Below are positions 26,582 to 35,944 of a stretch of DNA of 64,000 nt, one piece after another; positions within the stretch are counted from its first letter, which is position 1, and every line of letters starts with the position of its first letter. A program made the position numbers and the translations under genes. The stretch comes from Paenibacillus mesophilus (GTDB taxonomy: Bacteria > Bacillota > Bacilli > Paenibacillales > NBRC-103111). The notes beneath the pieces were generated by a model. That model was not told where the DNA came from. It did no database searches and saw only the letters and a program-made list of their open reading frames with translations. The stretch lies in the NCBI RefSeq assembly GCF_005938385.1, contig NZ_VCRA01000004.1:374206-438205 (forward strand), given 5' to 3'.

Positions 26582-28366
26582 TCATCCGTTCCACTTATAC
26601 AGCTTCGTACCATAGCAATTGAAATACAGCGTTCCATCCGGCGTCCGCGCCGCCGTCGAAACGTGCCCCGGAAGCGCTCCGAGCGGCTCGGCCGTCATCC
26701 GCTCCGTATCGATCGCAAACAGCGTCTTCTGGCCGAACACCGCGATCCGGCCCGGGCCGTCGGCAATGATGCAGCCGCACCCTTCGCCGAGCGGAATCCG
26801 GTTCACGAAGGCAAGCTTCTTCGGATCGAACACGGCAATGTCGTTGCCGACCCGCACCCATACATAGGATGCCGCGGCCAGAAGGACGCCCCCTCTTTCA
26901 CCCGGTTCGAACCGGTGCACATAAGACAGCCGTCCCTCCGGCTCCCATACGCCGAAATGAGTCGGCTCGTCACGCGCCTTCAATCCGTTGCCGCCCGTAC
27001 CCGTAGTGAAATACAGCCGCTCGCCGTCTGCCGTAAGACCACCGATCTCCTGACCCGGCACCGGATCGTACCAGGAAGTCACTTCTTTCGTAACCGCATC
27101 GATGCGCGACAATCCGCCGCCGTATACGCCGTACTTCGCCATCCAGCCGGTCCATATTCCGCCGTCGGGACCGACGACCGTCTTTCCATGCGGACGGATT
27201 AACTCGGGGCCGACGGAACGAAGCGTTCGCGGATTGACATTGCCGAATTGGTCCCACGGATCGGAAGGACGGTATACGATATGGTCGCCGCCCGCGTAAG
27301 CCGCCATGAACAATTCGTCACCTACGAACGCCATCCCGTATACTTCGCCGCCTGCATTGCATACCGCTCCCGAGTTCCAATAAGAGCCGTCCCGGGGATC
27401 GTAGCGGAATATCGTTTGCCCGAATCCGCTTGAGCCCCAGAGAACGCCGTCCTTGTCGGTAGTGACCGTATGAATGCGCGTTGGCGGCGCCAATACAGGG
27501 ATGGGCCGGAAGGTCGGCTCGCTCTCGTCCGGCCGTTGAATGAAATAGTCTTGTCCCTTTACGCCCGCCTTGGAGCCGTCTTCCAAGGAGATGAACCGGA
27601 CACGCAGGCGCCCGCCGCCCGCTTCCATCTCCTTGCTCTCCAGCATGCCGCTCCACTTGCCGGCCAGCATATCGTCCGCCGGCTCAAGCGTTTTCGTATC
27701 GTAGAAACGGAGTTGCCCCCCGTGCTCCGTACATAGAAAGACATCGTTGATTTGTTTGATTGTTTCCCCGGGTGAACCGAAATCGTCGAACGTTTCCGTC
27801 CCGATGTTCCACACTTTCAAGAATGGCGTATCCATCCCTCCGCCGACCAGGATTTTTCCCGGCGAGTTCCCGTATACGTGACGGCTGTACATGTTCTTCG
27901 TATTATCGGATACGCGGCCTGCCCGTACGAGCTCATGCTTGACGGGATCATATCGCAGCAGCGCGCAGCCGGGATAAGTTCCGCCGTAGACCATGCCGTC
28001 GGAGCCGAGAGCGAAGTTCCAGATGTACTTCTCCGAGTCGATCCGCAGCGGCTTCGCCCATTCGCGCTTGCGCAGGTCGAGGCAGTGCAAATACCCGTAA
28101 TCGGGGCAGGTGCCGACGATCAGCTTATCGCCGAGCGGCAAAATCGCCCAAGCTCCGGAATCGCCGGGCAGCGGGATCGTCTCCCCATCCAGCGTCAACG
28201 CATCGATAAGAATGATATTGCCGACAGAGCCGGCGGCAAAGTTCGACAATACCAGCTTCTCGCGCCCGTCCAACGGATCGATAAGCGAGGTTAAGCCCAA
28301 AATGTTGAAATTGCGGCAGGGCTCCGCCGCCACCGCATACTTTGCTTGCGCGGTCATATTCTCCAT
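26582..28366 (-). CDS. Cytosolic beta-propeller protein
   Basis: 594 residues, no signal peptide or membrane segment. Repeated ~45-55 residue blades carry [D/S]GxxYGGTYPGCALLRYDP, LIVGTCPDYGYLHCLDL, GVLWGSSGFGQTIFRYDP, VYGMAFVGDELFMAAYAGG and GPDGGIWTGWMAKYGVYGG, consistent with a 7- or 8-bladed SMP30/Kelch-like propeller. Blades resemble those of the secreted protein at 5117-8248 (YGGT, FxYD). AAGGAGG is 7 nt from ATG 28366. Some relatives near sugar ABC genes are propeller polysaccharide lyases; here it may act on imported oligosaccharides, but no active site was recognised. A cre-like site lies upstream. Confidence 0.75.
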   Translation of the reverse strand: MENMTAQAKYAVAAEPCRNFNILGLTSLIDPLDGREKLVLSNFAAGSVGNIILIDALTLDGETIPLPGDSGAWAILPLGDKLIVGTCPDYGYLHCLDLRKREWAKPLRIDSEKYIWNFALGSDGMVYGGTYPGCALLRYDPVKHELVRAGRVSDNTKNMYSRHVYGNSPGKILVGGGMDTPFLKVWNIGTETFDDFGSPGETIKQINDVFLCTEHGGQLRFYDTKTLEPADDMLAGKWSGMLESKEMEAGGGRLRVRFISLEDGSKAGVKGQDYFIQRPDESEPTFRPIPVLAPPTRIHTVTTDKDGVLWGSSGFGQTIFRYDPRDGSYWNSGAVCNAGGEVYGMAFVGDELFMAAYAGGDHIVYRPSDPWDQFGNVNPRTLRSVGPELIRPHGKTVVGPDGGIWTGWMAKYGVYGGGLSRIDAVTKEVTSWYDPVPGQEIGGLTADGERLYFTTGTGGNGLKARDEPTHFGVWEPEGRLSYVHRFEPGERGGVLLAAASYVWVRVGNDIAVFDPKKLAFVNRIPLGEGCGCIIADGPGRIAVFGQKTLFAIDTERMTAEPLGALPGHVSTAARTPDGTLYFNCYGTKLYKWNG

Positions 28367-28415
28367 CCTGTATCCTCCTTATACATGCCAAGTCTTCTTC
28401 CGTATTTTACGAAAA

Positions 28416-28430
28416 ATGGAAACGCTTTCG
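28416..28430 (-). promoter_or_regulatory. cre-like site upstream of propeller gene
   Basis: ATGGAAACGCTTTCG matches the cre consensus at 14 of 15 positions (last base G). It lies ~50 nt before the 28366 start codon, in the gap between divergent genes, near the expected promoter. Confidence 0.6.
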
Positions 28431-28608
28431 CAAGACAAAAGCGGCCGATTTTCAAGCCATTTTTTGCACCTGCCTTGTCTTTTTCTCGTCTGTAACACCC
28501 CCAAAATAGCAAACCTGACATAATTTGACCAAAAAAGGGCATAGTAACGTTGCAAAGCGACGGGATGTCTTTCCCGCAAAACACGTACTCCCAAGGAGGA
28601 TACTTGCG

Positions 28609-28881
28609 ATGAGCGAACACGATCGTATGGAGCCGTTGTCCGGCGAGCCCGTCGAAGTCGAAGGCGTCTACTCGAACGAATGGGGCCGCGAGGAATTTAT
28701 GAGCAAGGGCGACGTTTTCCCTGCCGATCCCCAGCTCGGCACGACCGCCTGGAAGTTGGTCCGCTACAATGTGGACAGCACGACCGGGGAAACGGAGCAC
28801 GACCACCTCAATTTGGCCGACAAAAACGAGCAGAGCGGCTACGGCTCTCCGCGCAAGCATGTTGACCGCGGGGACAAATAG
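28609..28881 (+). CDS. Small YjzC-like protein
   Basis: 90 residues from ATG 28609 (AAGGAGG 9 nt upstream). Hydrophilic, no signal or membrane segment. The central part, EVEGVYSNEWGREEF then GDVFPADPQLGTTAWKLVRY, resembles the YjzC family of small Bacillales proteins in the order GVY...GD.FP......W..(R). The C-terminus is charged (HDHLNLADKNEQ). Function unknown. A terminator follows 12 nt after the stop, so it is monocistronic. Confidence 0.7.
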   Translation: MSEHDRMEPLSGEPVEVEGVYSNEWGREEFMSKGDVFPADPQLGTTAWKLVRYNVDSTTGETEHDHLNLADKNEQSGYGSPRKHVDRGDK

Positions 28882-28893
28882 GAGTTGGCAAAA

Positions 28894-28922
28894 AAAATCC
28901 CGACCGGAGGTCGGGATTTCTT
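28894..28922. terminator. Bidirectional terminator
   Basis: AAATCCCGACC pairs with GGTCGGGATTT around GGA, with A-rich left and TTCTTCTT right flanks. It separates the plus-strand YjzC-like gene and the minus-strand HD gene. Confidence 0.85.
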
Positions 28923-28940
28923 CTTCCTATTGCAAATAGT

Positions 28941-29558
28941 TCAACAGCATTTGCTACACATCACCCGGTAAAACGCATCCACGACATACGGATCGTAATA
29001 GCGGCCGCTGCACCGGTACAGCTCGTCGAACGCTTCCTCATGCGTTCTCCTCTTGTTGTAGCTCCGGCTGACCGTCATCGCATCGTAGCTGTCGACGACG
29101 CGCAGCAGCTTGACCGACAACGACAGCCTCGCCTCCGGTATTCCGTCGTACCCGCTGCCGTCCACGTTCTCGTGATGATACAATATCATGTCGCAGTCCA
29201 CATAGCCGGAAACTCCCCAATCGCGAAGCAAGGCATCGCCTTCGCGGCAGTGTTCCTTGATCAAATCCCATTCCGTGGACGACAGAGCTTCAGACTTGTC
29301 CAGCAAGCAGACCGGCACCGAAAGCTTGCCGATATCGTGAAGCAAGGACGACCGCAGAACGATCTCCCGCTCGGCCGCGGTATAATCCATCGCCTCGCAC
29401 AGCTTAAGCGAATAGCAGGCCACCCTGATCGAATGATCGTACGTGTGCCGGTGATGGCGGCTCATCCTCCGCAGAAACGGATAGCTGCCGTCATCGTAAG
29501 CAAACTGTTGAACCCGCTCCAACAACGTTGTCCTTGCATGCCCGATCATGGAACTCAA
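28941..29558 (-). CDS. HD-GYP-like phosphohydrolase
   Basis: 205 residues from TTG 29558 (GGGAGTG 7 nt upstream). HD domain residues ~35-190: HHRHTYDHSIRVACYSLKL, SLLHDIGKLSVP (HD pair), HCREGDALL, and LYHHENVDGSGYDG, the HD-GYP signature with GYD in place of GYP. RVVDSYDAMT follows as in HD-GYP proteins. HD-GYP proteins degrade c-di-GMP; the changed third residue leaves activity uncertain. No receiver or membrane domain, so a stand-alone cytosolic enzyme. It may add to c-di-GMP turnover together with the GGDEF-EAL protein at 32123-33940. Confidence 0.82.
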   Translation of the reverse strand: MSSMIGHARTTLLERVQQFAYDDGSYPFLRRMSRHHRHTYDHSIRVACYSLKLCEAMDYTAAEREIVLRSSLLHDIGKLSVPVCLLDKSEALSSTEWDLIKEHCREGDALLRDWGVSGYVDCDMILYHHENVDGSGYDGIPEARLSLSVKLLRVVDSYDAMTVSRSYNKRRTHEEAFDELYRCSGRYYDPYVVDAFYRVMCSKCC

Positions 29559-29785
29559 GAATGTTCACTCCCGTACTGAACGTTTTCCGGGTTCCCCTCT
29601 TGTTGATCCTGCTTTCATTATGAGCGGTTTCCGCCGAAAAAAATATCACCTTTCCCTCCCATTTCCATTTATTCCCGATTAGGAAAACGCTCCTATACGG
29701 ATCGCGGCATTCCCACCGATATAGGAGGTGCGGCCGCCGGTACTAGTACTTCCCGCTATCGACTCGACTGAGCAATCCCGGAAAA
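29559..29785. other. Intergenic stretch, no gene seen
   Basis: Upstream region of the HD gene (minus) and downstream region of the small gene at 29866. An AGGAGGTG-like site near 29720 is not followed by a start codon or open frame, so it was not called. Confidence 0.3.
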
Positions 29786-29787
29786 CG

Positions 29788-29822
29788 CAAAAAACCGCCG
29801 GCAGCGTATCGCTCCAGCGGTT
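29788..29822 (-). terminator. Terminator after small 61-residue gene
   Basis: On the minus strand CCGCTGGAGCG pairs with CGCTGCCGGCGG (one bulge, ATA loop), followed by TTTTTT. It lies 44 nt past the stop at 29866. Confidence 0.75.
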
Positions 29823-29865
29823 CGTTGTTGCGGATGCCTCTTTCGCCGATCGGCACTGAGCAGCT

Positions 29866-30051
29866 TCAGTCCGCGTCCCGGCTGTCCATTACGCCGGTCA
29901 AGTACTCGTTCTCGCGGCCTTCCTTGGTGGGATTGCTGTTCTTGATCATGCTGAGACGACCGCTCCTCAACTCGCCGTGCTCATTCGTATCAGGCGTCTG
30001 ATTGTCTTCCGGAGCGGCGTCGTGCTTGTTGTTGTTATATTTGTTCGACAT
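29866..30051 (-). CDS. Small hydrophilic hypothetical protein
   Basis: 61 residues, very rich in Asn, Asp, Glu and Lys (MSNKYNNNKHDAAPEDNQ), no signal or membrane segment. AGGAGG is 9 nt upstream of ATG 30051 and a terminator follows, so it is a real gene. The composition resembles small acid- or spore-associated hydrophilic proteins of Bacillales, but no family was recognised. Last gene in a minus-strand row after two acyltransferase genes. Confidence 0.7.
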   Translation of the reverse strand: MSNKYNNNKHDAAPEDNQTPDTNEHGELRSGRLSMIKNSNPTKEGRENEYLTGVMDSRDAD

Positions 30052-30120
30052 GGATGACTACCTCCTAAGGTATGCTTGTTTTGCAAATGCTCACCATAGG
30101 ATGCGCCAAACCGCTGTTCG

Positions 30121-31311
30121 TTATGTGCCGATATCCGCTTCAGGCGCTATCGTCGTCCCTTTGCTCCAATCGTCCTTCAACAAAAATCCGGCGGCCCCGT
30201 GTATGCAGCCTCCCGACGCCAAATGATCGTAGACGATGCGCTGAAGCGAAGTGTCCCTCGGAACATGAGGCAAATCGGCGAGCTTCGTGCCGAAGCCGAA
30301 CACGCGCTCCAACGTCTGATCCTCGTCCGACTTGACCGGGGTCACGTAATAATCGCGCTGGAACCGTACGATGTTGGCGTCTGCCGGAAGCAGCAGCGGA
30401 AATTGCGGCGCGAGCAGCCAAGAGGAGCATACGAACCCTTTGAACGGCGTTTCCGGGAAATGGTCCGCCGCGAACGCGACCGCCTGCCCGTAGGAGTCGC
30501 GGCAAAGCTCATGCGTCATTTTGCCGCCTTCGGGAATATGCACGTCCAACACGGTGTCGCCTTTTTCCAGAACAAGCTCCCACTCGTCCGCCCGAAGCCG
30601 CACCCGAGTCCTCGCGACGGCTTCCTTCCCGGTAACCGGATGACCGGTATAGGCCGTTCCATCGAAGTCGAGAGCGGAAATCCAGCCTCCCTCGCTATCG
30701 AATACGCCGTTCGTTCCGTCCGTTTGGCCGTCGGCCCGATAGCGGATACCGGATTCGCTCAAAGCGGCGACCCGGCCGGATGCCCGATGCCGAAACGCTT
30801 TGAACGGCTTGTTATAAGGGATAAATGCGAATTGCAGCCGCCCGAGCCGGAACAGTTTGCCGGAGAAATGTCGGATCAGCCAGCCGACCTGACCGAGGCC
30901 CCACTCCCCATTCTGCTGGCGATAGTGGCGCATCCAGATCGCCATGTCTTCGAGCGTAGCGACCAGCACGCGCTCCGGTATGCGCTTGGAGTCGTAATAG
31001 GCGCTCATTGACGGGAGCGCCCCCAAGTATACGACGGCGGCCATCATGCCCGATTGCGGTCCCGCGGCCAGCAGCCTTTTGTTCACTTCGCCAGGATCGG
31101 CTTTGTCGATGAACAGCTCCTTATGAAACCGCCGCGCCGATTCCGACAAGGCGCCGTCCTGACGAATGGCCGCAGCTCCCTGAACGATCGACTCGGCGAT
31201 CTCGTCCGGCAGCCGGATCGCGCCGCAAGCACGTTCGATATAATCCTGACGCAAAAAATCGATCCCGCCGTCTTGAACCGTCGTGAAACCTTTCCATCTA
31301 TCCCCGAACAA
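30121..31311 (-). CDS. Acyltransferase domain-containing protein (DUF5596/GNAT-like)
   Basis: About 396 residues from TTG 31311 (GCGGGGGA upstream). The open frame continues upstream to 31731 but overlaps the GNAT gene, and that part has no family character. N-terminal half helical (ERACGAIRLPDEIAESIVQG, ALPSMSAYYDSKRIPERVLV, DMAIWMRHYRQQNGEWGLGQ). The C-terminal half, with FRLGRLQFAFIPYN, VLDVHIPEGGKM, SSWLLAPQFPLLLPADANIV and FQRDYYVTP, is a divergent GNAT fold typical of Paenibacillus 'acyltransferase domain-containing' proteins. Substrate unknown. 44 nt downstream of the GNAT gene, same strand. Confidence 0.72.
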   Translation of the reverse strand: MFGDRWKGFTTVQDGGIDFLRQDYIERACGAIRLPDEIAESIVQGAAAIRQDGALSESARRFHKELFIDKADPGEVNKRLLAAGPQSGMMAAVVYLGALPSMSAYYDSKRIPERVLVATLEDMAIWMRHYRQQNGEWGLGQVGWLIRHFSGKLFRLGRLQFAFIPYNKPFKAFRHRASGRVAALSESGIRYRADGQTDGTNGVFDSEGGWISALDFDGTAYTGHPVTGKEAVARTRVRLRADEWELVLEKGDTVLDVHIPEGGKMTHELCRDSYGQAVAFAADHFPETPFKGFVCSSWLLAPQFPLLLPADANIVRFQRDYYVTPVKSDEDQTLERVFGFGTKLADLPHVPRDTSLQRIVYDHLASGGCIHGAAGFLLKDDWSKGTTIAPEADIGT

Positions 31312-31355
31312 GGTAATCCCCCGCTTTCGGATAACTGTAATTCCGGCCTGCCGGA

Positions 31356-32027
31356 TTAGATCGGCAGCAGCTGCAGCGTCCCGACCGACTCGAGACGACG
31401 GATCATCTCGTACCACGATTCCGGCTTCCGCTCTTGGATGGCATAATACGTTTGCAGAAATTGCGCGACCAGCGTGGCAGGCAGCTCCCGAATCGACCGA
31501 TCGTATGCCAGGAAGCACAGGTCCAGCCCGCTCACCGCTTCCCCGTTCAGCTCCCACGAAGGATGGACGTATGGGAAGTCCAACCTTCTGTAGCCGAGAT
31601 GGGACAGCACTTCCCTCCGTACGAACGGGTCCATCGGCTTGATGCCGCCGAAAGCGTGCTCTTCCACGAGATACGGATTGTATATTTCCGCGAACATCCC
31701 GGTCAGCCTGCCGCCGCTTTGCTCCACCCATCGGAACAAATCGTTCTGCCTTTCCTCCGCAAGGAAACGGCCGACGCCGAGCCCTTCCCGGCCGATGATC
31801 GTAAAATCGGTCATCGCCACTCCCATCTCGGGATAATACCGATACTCCGTCGCCCCGACGACAACGCCCTCATGCACGGCGACCATTACGCGCAAGCCTT
31901 CGTCCTTGAGCGGCTCCGCCCACAGGTCGTAAGCAAGCACCTCCTCGGGCGGAAACACCCGCCCCATCAGATCGTGCATTTGCCGGAAATAAGCATCATC
32001 TATACTCGTAATCCGAATGAACTCCAT
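31356..32027 (-). CDS. GNAT family N-acetyltransferase
   Basis: 223 residues. GNAT fold: VMVAVHEGVVVGATEYRYYP (strand with the GxxxG-like region), AMTDFTIIGREGLGVGRFLA (acetyl-CoA pyrophosphate loop, here GREGLGVG in place of the usual Q/RxxGxG/A), then GYRRLDFPYVHPSW. A substrate cannot be named. AAGGAAGG lies upstream of ATG 32027. Between the GGDEF-EAL gene and the other acyltransferase gene on the same strand; the 95-nt gap to 32123 allows a separate promoter. Confidence 0.78.
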   Translation of the reverse strand: MEFIRITSIDDAYFRQMHDLMGRVFPPEEVLAYDLWAEPLKDEGLRVMVAVHEGVVVGATEYRYYPEMGVAMTDFTIIGREGLGVGRFLAEERQNDLFRWVEQSGGRLTGMFAEIYNPYLVEEHAFGGIKPMDPFVRREVLSHLGYRRLDFPYVHPSWELNGEAVSGLDLCFLAYDRSIRELPATLVAQFLQTYYAIQERKPESWYEMIRRLESVGTLQLLPI

Positions 32028-32122
32028 GTCCGCCCCACCTTCCTTCGTCTTCTAGAAACCCGCATCACGGTCCATTGTAGCAGAAACCCGGCCGAAGCAA
32101 CAATCGCAAACGACAAGCCGCT

Positions 32123-33940
32123 CTACGCGAGGGCAGAGCGGCTGAAGAAGCTTTGCATGAACCGTTCGAATTCGACCGGCGGAATCGGCGGGCTGAAATA
32201 ATAGCCTTGAAGCAAATCGCATTTCTGCCTGCGCAAATATTCGAGCTGATCCTCCGTCTCGACGCCCTCGGCGATAACCTTCAGCTTCATATGATGGGCG
32301 ACGGCAACGATCGCCGATACGATCGCGGTATCGTTGTTGTCCGGATCGGCCAAGTCGCGGACGAACGACTTGTCGATTTTGATTTTGTCGATCGGGAACC
32401 GCTTCAAGTAGCTGAGCGAGCTGTATCCGGTGCCGAAATCATCGATGCTGATCTGAATGCCGAGCCCCTTCAAATTCGTCAGCGCCGGAATCGTCCGCAT
32501 GACGTCCATCGCCATGCTTTCCGTAATTTCCAGCTCCAGACTGCCCGGCTCGAGCCCGTATTCCGACAAAATGGCGCCGACCGTCTCCGGCAATTGCTGC
32601 TCCTCGAATTGCCGATTGGACAGGTTGACCGAAACGGTAATTGGCGGAAACCCCGCATCCTGCCACGATTTGGCCTGACGGCACGCTTCCCGCAGCACCC
32701 ATTCCCCGATCGGCTTGATCAGACCGGTTTCCTCCGCGATCGGAATAAACAGCCCGGGCGAGATCAGCCCTTTCTCGGGATGCATCCATCTGACGAGCGC
32801 CTCCGCCCCGATCAGACCTCCGTTCTCCAGATCGACTTGCGGCTGGTAATGCACTGTCAATTCCCCGCGCTCGATCGCTTTGCGCAGTCCGTTCTCGATT
32901 TCCAGCTTGACATGAATGGCCGCTTCCATGGCGGCATCGTATACTTGCTCGTGGTTGCCTCCGCGCTTCTTCGCATGGTCGAGCGCCGTCTGCGCTTTCT
33001 TGAGCAGCGCCTCGGCGTCCCCGTCATGCAGCGGATACAGCGCGTAACCGACGCTTGCCGACAAATGAAACTCCCTGTCTTCGACCGCAAAGGGCCGGTC
33101 CAGCCGGATAAGCCGCTTCGCGACGGCCCGCGCTTCCTCTTCGCTCCGCAGCCTTATCAGACAGGCAAAATCGTCGCCGCCGAGGCGGGATACCGTAGCG
33201 TCTTTGCCGATGCCGCCCACGGAATAGCTGAAGCTGTCCGCGAACGACTGCAGCAGCTGATCCCCGACCGAGTTGCCTACGAGGTGTGAGAACGATTTGA
33301 ACCGGTCCAGGTTGAGACAAAATAAAGCAAGCACGCCGTCCGGCTCCGTCCGCGCCGTCAACCGCGCTTCAAGAGTATCCATAAAGCTTCTGCGGTTAGG
33401 CAGCCCCGTCAGCTCGTCGTAATAAGCCAGATGATGCATGCGGCGTTCCGCCTGCTTGCTCTCCGTCATATCGCGGGCCAAGCAGTAGGCTCCGATGACG
33501 CGATTGCCTTCCGATATCGGCACGAGATGGAACGCCAGCTCCACCGCCCCCCCATCCGGCCGGTCGAAGGCGACATCGAACTTTTGCGGATGCCCTTCAA
33601 GCGTCCGCTCCAGCAAGGACATCGCCCGCTGCTTGCCGATCTGGGCGGCTTCGGCGAACGGACGGTTCAAGTAAACCTCGGGCGGCCGGCCCGTAATGAC
33701 GGAGACGGCGGGATTGACCCCTACGACGTTCCCTTTCGCGTCAAGCGAAAACACGGCATCGGAGTTATAGTCGAACAGCGATCGGAAGTTCCGGGCGGCC
33801 GCCCCAGGCGATGCCCGATTCGATGCGAGCCGCTTATCGATCATGGATGCGGCGATAAGTAAACTTGCTGTAAAGAGCACGGCGATCACGAAAGACAGCG
33901 CCACCAATTGCGTATCGTATAAACTTTGAAGCAGCTCCAT
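32123..33940 (-). CDS. PAS-GGDEF-EAL c-di-GMP protein, likely phosphodiesterase
   Basis: 605 residues from ATG 33940 (CGGAG 7 nt upstream). One N-terminal membrane segment ([20 protein letters not shown]), a PAS domain (~40-160: [19 protein letters not shown]), a GGDEF domain (~170-330) with [10 protein letters not shown], that is GGDDF instead of GG(D/E)EF, and an EAL domain (~345-600). EAL residues are intact: [57 protein letters not shown]. The protein should hydrolyse c-di-GMP, with GGDEF possibly regulatory. A 21-bp motif containing a Spo0A-box-like TGTCGAA lies 53-73 nt upstream, shared with the glycan operon. Confidence 0.9.
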   Translation of the reverse strand: MELLQSLYDTQLVALSFVIAVLFTASLLIAASMIDKRLASNRASPGAAARNFRSLFDYNSDAVFSLDAKGNVVGVNPAVSVITGRPPEVYLNRPFAEAAQIGKQRAMSLLERTLEGHPQKFDVAFDRPDGGAVELAFHLVPISEGNRVIGAYCLARDMTESKQAERRMHHLAYYDELTGLPNRRSFMDTLEARLTARTEPDGVLALFCLNLDRFKSFSHLVGNSVGDQLLQSFADSFSYSVGGIGKDATVSRLGGDDFACLIRLRSEEEARAVAKRLIRLDRPFAVEDREFHLSASVGYALYPLHDGDAEALLKKAQTALDHAKKRGGNHEQVYDAAMEAAIHVKLEIENGLRKAIERGELTVHYQPQVDLENGGLIGAEALVRWMHPEKGLISPGLFIPIAEETGLIKPIGEWVLREACRQAKSWQDAGFPPITVSVNLSNRQFEEQQLPETVGAILSEYGLEPGSLELEITESMAMDVMRTIPALTNLKGLGIQISIDDFGTGYSSLSYLKRFPIDKIKIDKSFVRDLADPDNNDTAIVSAIVAVAHHMKLKVIAEGVETEDQLEYLRRQKCDLLQGYYFSPPIPPVEFERFMQSFFSRSALA

Positions 33941-33992
33941 CTGCAATCTCCGTTTTTCGTTGGATAGTCTATGAATGTTGTCCTACCGTGTT

Positions 33993-34013
33993 ATTTCGAC
34001 ATTCATTACCATT
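33993..34013 (-). promoter_or_regulatory. 21-bp motif with Spo0A-box-like sequence, copy 1
   Basis: ATTTCGACATTCATTACCATT differs from the stretch at 44863-44883 at two positions, so 19 of 21 match. On the minus strand it contains TGTCGAA (34001-33995), an exact Spo0A 0A-box core (TGNCGAA). It lies 53 nt upstream of the GGDEF-EAL start. Confidence 0.5.
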
Positions 34014-34189
34014 TACCTGCCGTATTTGACACAGCCCTTTCACATTTTTAACAAAAAACGCCCGGCCCGCCGAAGCGAAACGAAAAAACCGTTAAACTCG
34101 AAAAAGCGGTTGACTCCCCCGACCGAATCTTCTACAGTACTATCATAGTTCAAGGCCGGATCGTAAAGAAAGGGGACTCCTACTCTTAC

Positions 34190-35944
34190 ATGACCGCATT
34201 CAAAATACCTTTGCGCCAGTACGTCGGCCTGCTGCGGCATTATTTGCGTTCGCAGCGGCCATCCATAATAGGGCTTGCCGTTCTGCTCGTCGCGGGACTT
34301 GCGATGCAGCTCGTCAATCCGCAGCTGATCCGCTATTTTATCGATTCGGCCCAAGGCGCCGATACGAGCCGGGCGCTGTGGATCGCCGCGGCCTTGTTCA
34401 TCGGGGTGTCTCTGCTGCAGCAGATCGTAACCGTCGTTGCGACCTATATCAGCGAGAACGTCGGCTGGATCGCCACCAACAGACTGCGGGGAGACGTTGC
34501 GGAGCATTGCCTCCGCCTCGACATGAACTTCCACAAATCGCATACGACCGGCTCGATTATCGAGCGGGTGGACGGAGACATTAACGCGCTCGCCAACTTC
34601 TTCTCGAATTTCGTCATCACGCTCGTAAGCAACCTGCTTCTTGTCGTCGGCATACTCGTCCTGTTGTTCCGCGAAGGCTGGATAATCGGGGCGGGCATGT
34701 CCGTCTTCGCCGTTGTCGCCGTTTACGCGATCCAGTACATTCGCAAATTCGCCATCCCCCATTGGGGCAAGCTGCGGCAAATCAGCGCCGACTTCTACGG
34801 CTTCCTGAGCGAGCATTTGGAAGGGACCGAAGACACCAGGGCCAATGGCGCCAGCAGCTTCGTCATGCACAAATTTTACTCGCACTTGAGGGCGTGGCTG
34901 CCGGTCCGGATCCGCGCGTTTTTCGGCTGGGCGGCGATGTGGATTACGACGCTCGTCGTCTTCGCGATCGGCAACGCGATCGCCTTCGCGCTGAGCGCTT
35001 ATTTGTGGCACCAGGGCGCGATCTCCATCGGGACGGTGTATATGATTTTCTACTATACCGAGCTGATGGCCAAACCGATCGAGAAAATCCGTACGCAAAT
35101 GGAAGATTTGCAAAAGGCGGACGCCAGTATCGTCCGTATCCGGCAATTGCTCGATACGGAGCCCGCGATACGCGACGGTGCCGGCACCCCGATTCCGGCA
35201 GGACCGCTTCCCGTATCGTTCGATGACGTGACCTTTGCCTACGAGAGCGGCAATGCGACGCTGGACGGCATCGACTTCCGTCTGGAGCCGGGGCAAGTGC
35301 TCGGTCTGCTGGGCCGTACCGGCAGCGGCAAGACGACGCTAGCCCGGCTCCTGCTCCGCTTCTACGATCCGCAGGAGGGGGCCATCCGGCTCGGCGATGT
35401 ACCGATACGGGACGCCAAGCTGCATGACTTGCGCAGACGCGTCGGCATGGTGACGCAAAATATCGAAATATTCCAGGGGACCGTTCGCGACAATTTGACC
35501 TTCTACGATCCCGACGTTTCTGACGAGCACATCGTTCGGGTGCTCGAAGAGCTCGGGCTGGAAAGCTGGTTCCGCTCTTTGCCGAGCGGCCTCGACTCGA
35601 AGCTGGAGTCGGGCGGAAGAGGCCTGTCCGCCGGAGAAGCCCAGCTGCTCGCCTTCGCGCGCGTCTTCTTGACCGATCCCGGCCTCGTCATCCTCGACGA
35701 AGCGTCGTCCCGTCTCGATCCGGCCACCGAGCAGCGGCTCGAAGCCGCCGTGACGAAGCTGCTGCGCGGAAGAACCTGCATCATTATCGCCCACCGGCTC
35801 GCTACCGTAGAGCGGTCGGATTGCATCCTGATTCTCGAGAACGGGAAAATCGCCGAATTCGGCAGCCGCAAGGCGCTCGCGGACGACCCGGATTCCCGCT
35901 TCAGCCGGATGCTTGCGGTCGGCATGGAGGAGGTGCTCGTATGA
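34190..35944 (+). CDS. ABC exporter subunit A (membrane + ATPase), noncanonical signature
   Basis: 584 residues, one membrane domain (~20-310, six helices; SIIGLAVLLVAGLAMQLVNP) and one nucleotide-binding domain (~340-580). Walker A GRTGSGKTT; Q-loop GMVTQNIEIFQ; signature LSAGEAQLL in place of LSGGQ; Walker B LVILDEAS with the catalytic Glu; H-loop IIAHRLATV. Start ATG 34190. The stop overlaps the next gene's start by 4 nt (ATGA), so the two should be coupled and form a heterodimeric exporter. Family: multidrug/lipid exporters of the BmrC/D or TM287/288 type. Substrate unknown. Confidence 0.9.
   Translation: MTAFKIPLRQYVGLLRHYLRSQRPSIIGLAVLLVAGLAMQLVNPQLIRYFIDSAQGADTSRALWIAAALFIGVSLLQQIVTVVATYISENVGWIATNRLRGDVAEHCLRLDMNFHKSHTTGSIIERVDGDINALANFFSNFVITLVSNLLLVVGILVLLFREGWIIGAGMSVFAVVAVYAIQYIRKFAIPHWGKLRQISADFYGFLSEHLEGTEDTRANGASSFVMHKFYSHLRAWLPVRIRAFFGWAAMWITTLVVFAIGNAIAFALSAYLWHQGAISIGTVYMIFYYTELMAKPIEKIRTQMEDLQKADASIVRIRQLLDTEPAIRDGAGTPIPAGPLPVSFDDVTFAYESGNATLDGIDFRLEPGQVLGLLGRTGSGKTTLARLLLRFYDPQEGAIRLGDVPIRDAKLHDLRRRVGMVTQNIEIFQGTVRDNLTFYDPDVSDEHIVRVLEELGLESWFRSLPSGLDSKLESGGRGLSAGEAQLLAFARVFLTDPGLVILDEASSRLDPATEQRLEAAVTKLLRGRTCIIIAHRLATVERSDCILILENGKIAEFGSRKALADDPDSRFSRMLAVGMEEVLV

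Noticed and set aside
29715..29760. AGGAGGTG-like site as a gene start
   Set aside because: No start codon or open frame at a suitable distance.
31312..31731. N-terminal extension of the acyltransferase frame
   Set aside because: It overlaps the GNAT gene in another frame and has no family character; a TTG with an upstream G-rich site at 31311 was preferred.
34040..35296. 418-codon open frame on the minus strand
   Set aside because: Antisense to ABC exporter subunit A; Arg/Asp/Gln-rich composition without motifs.
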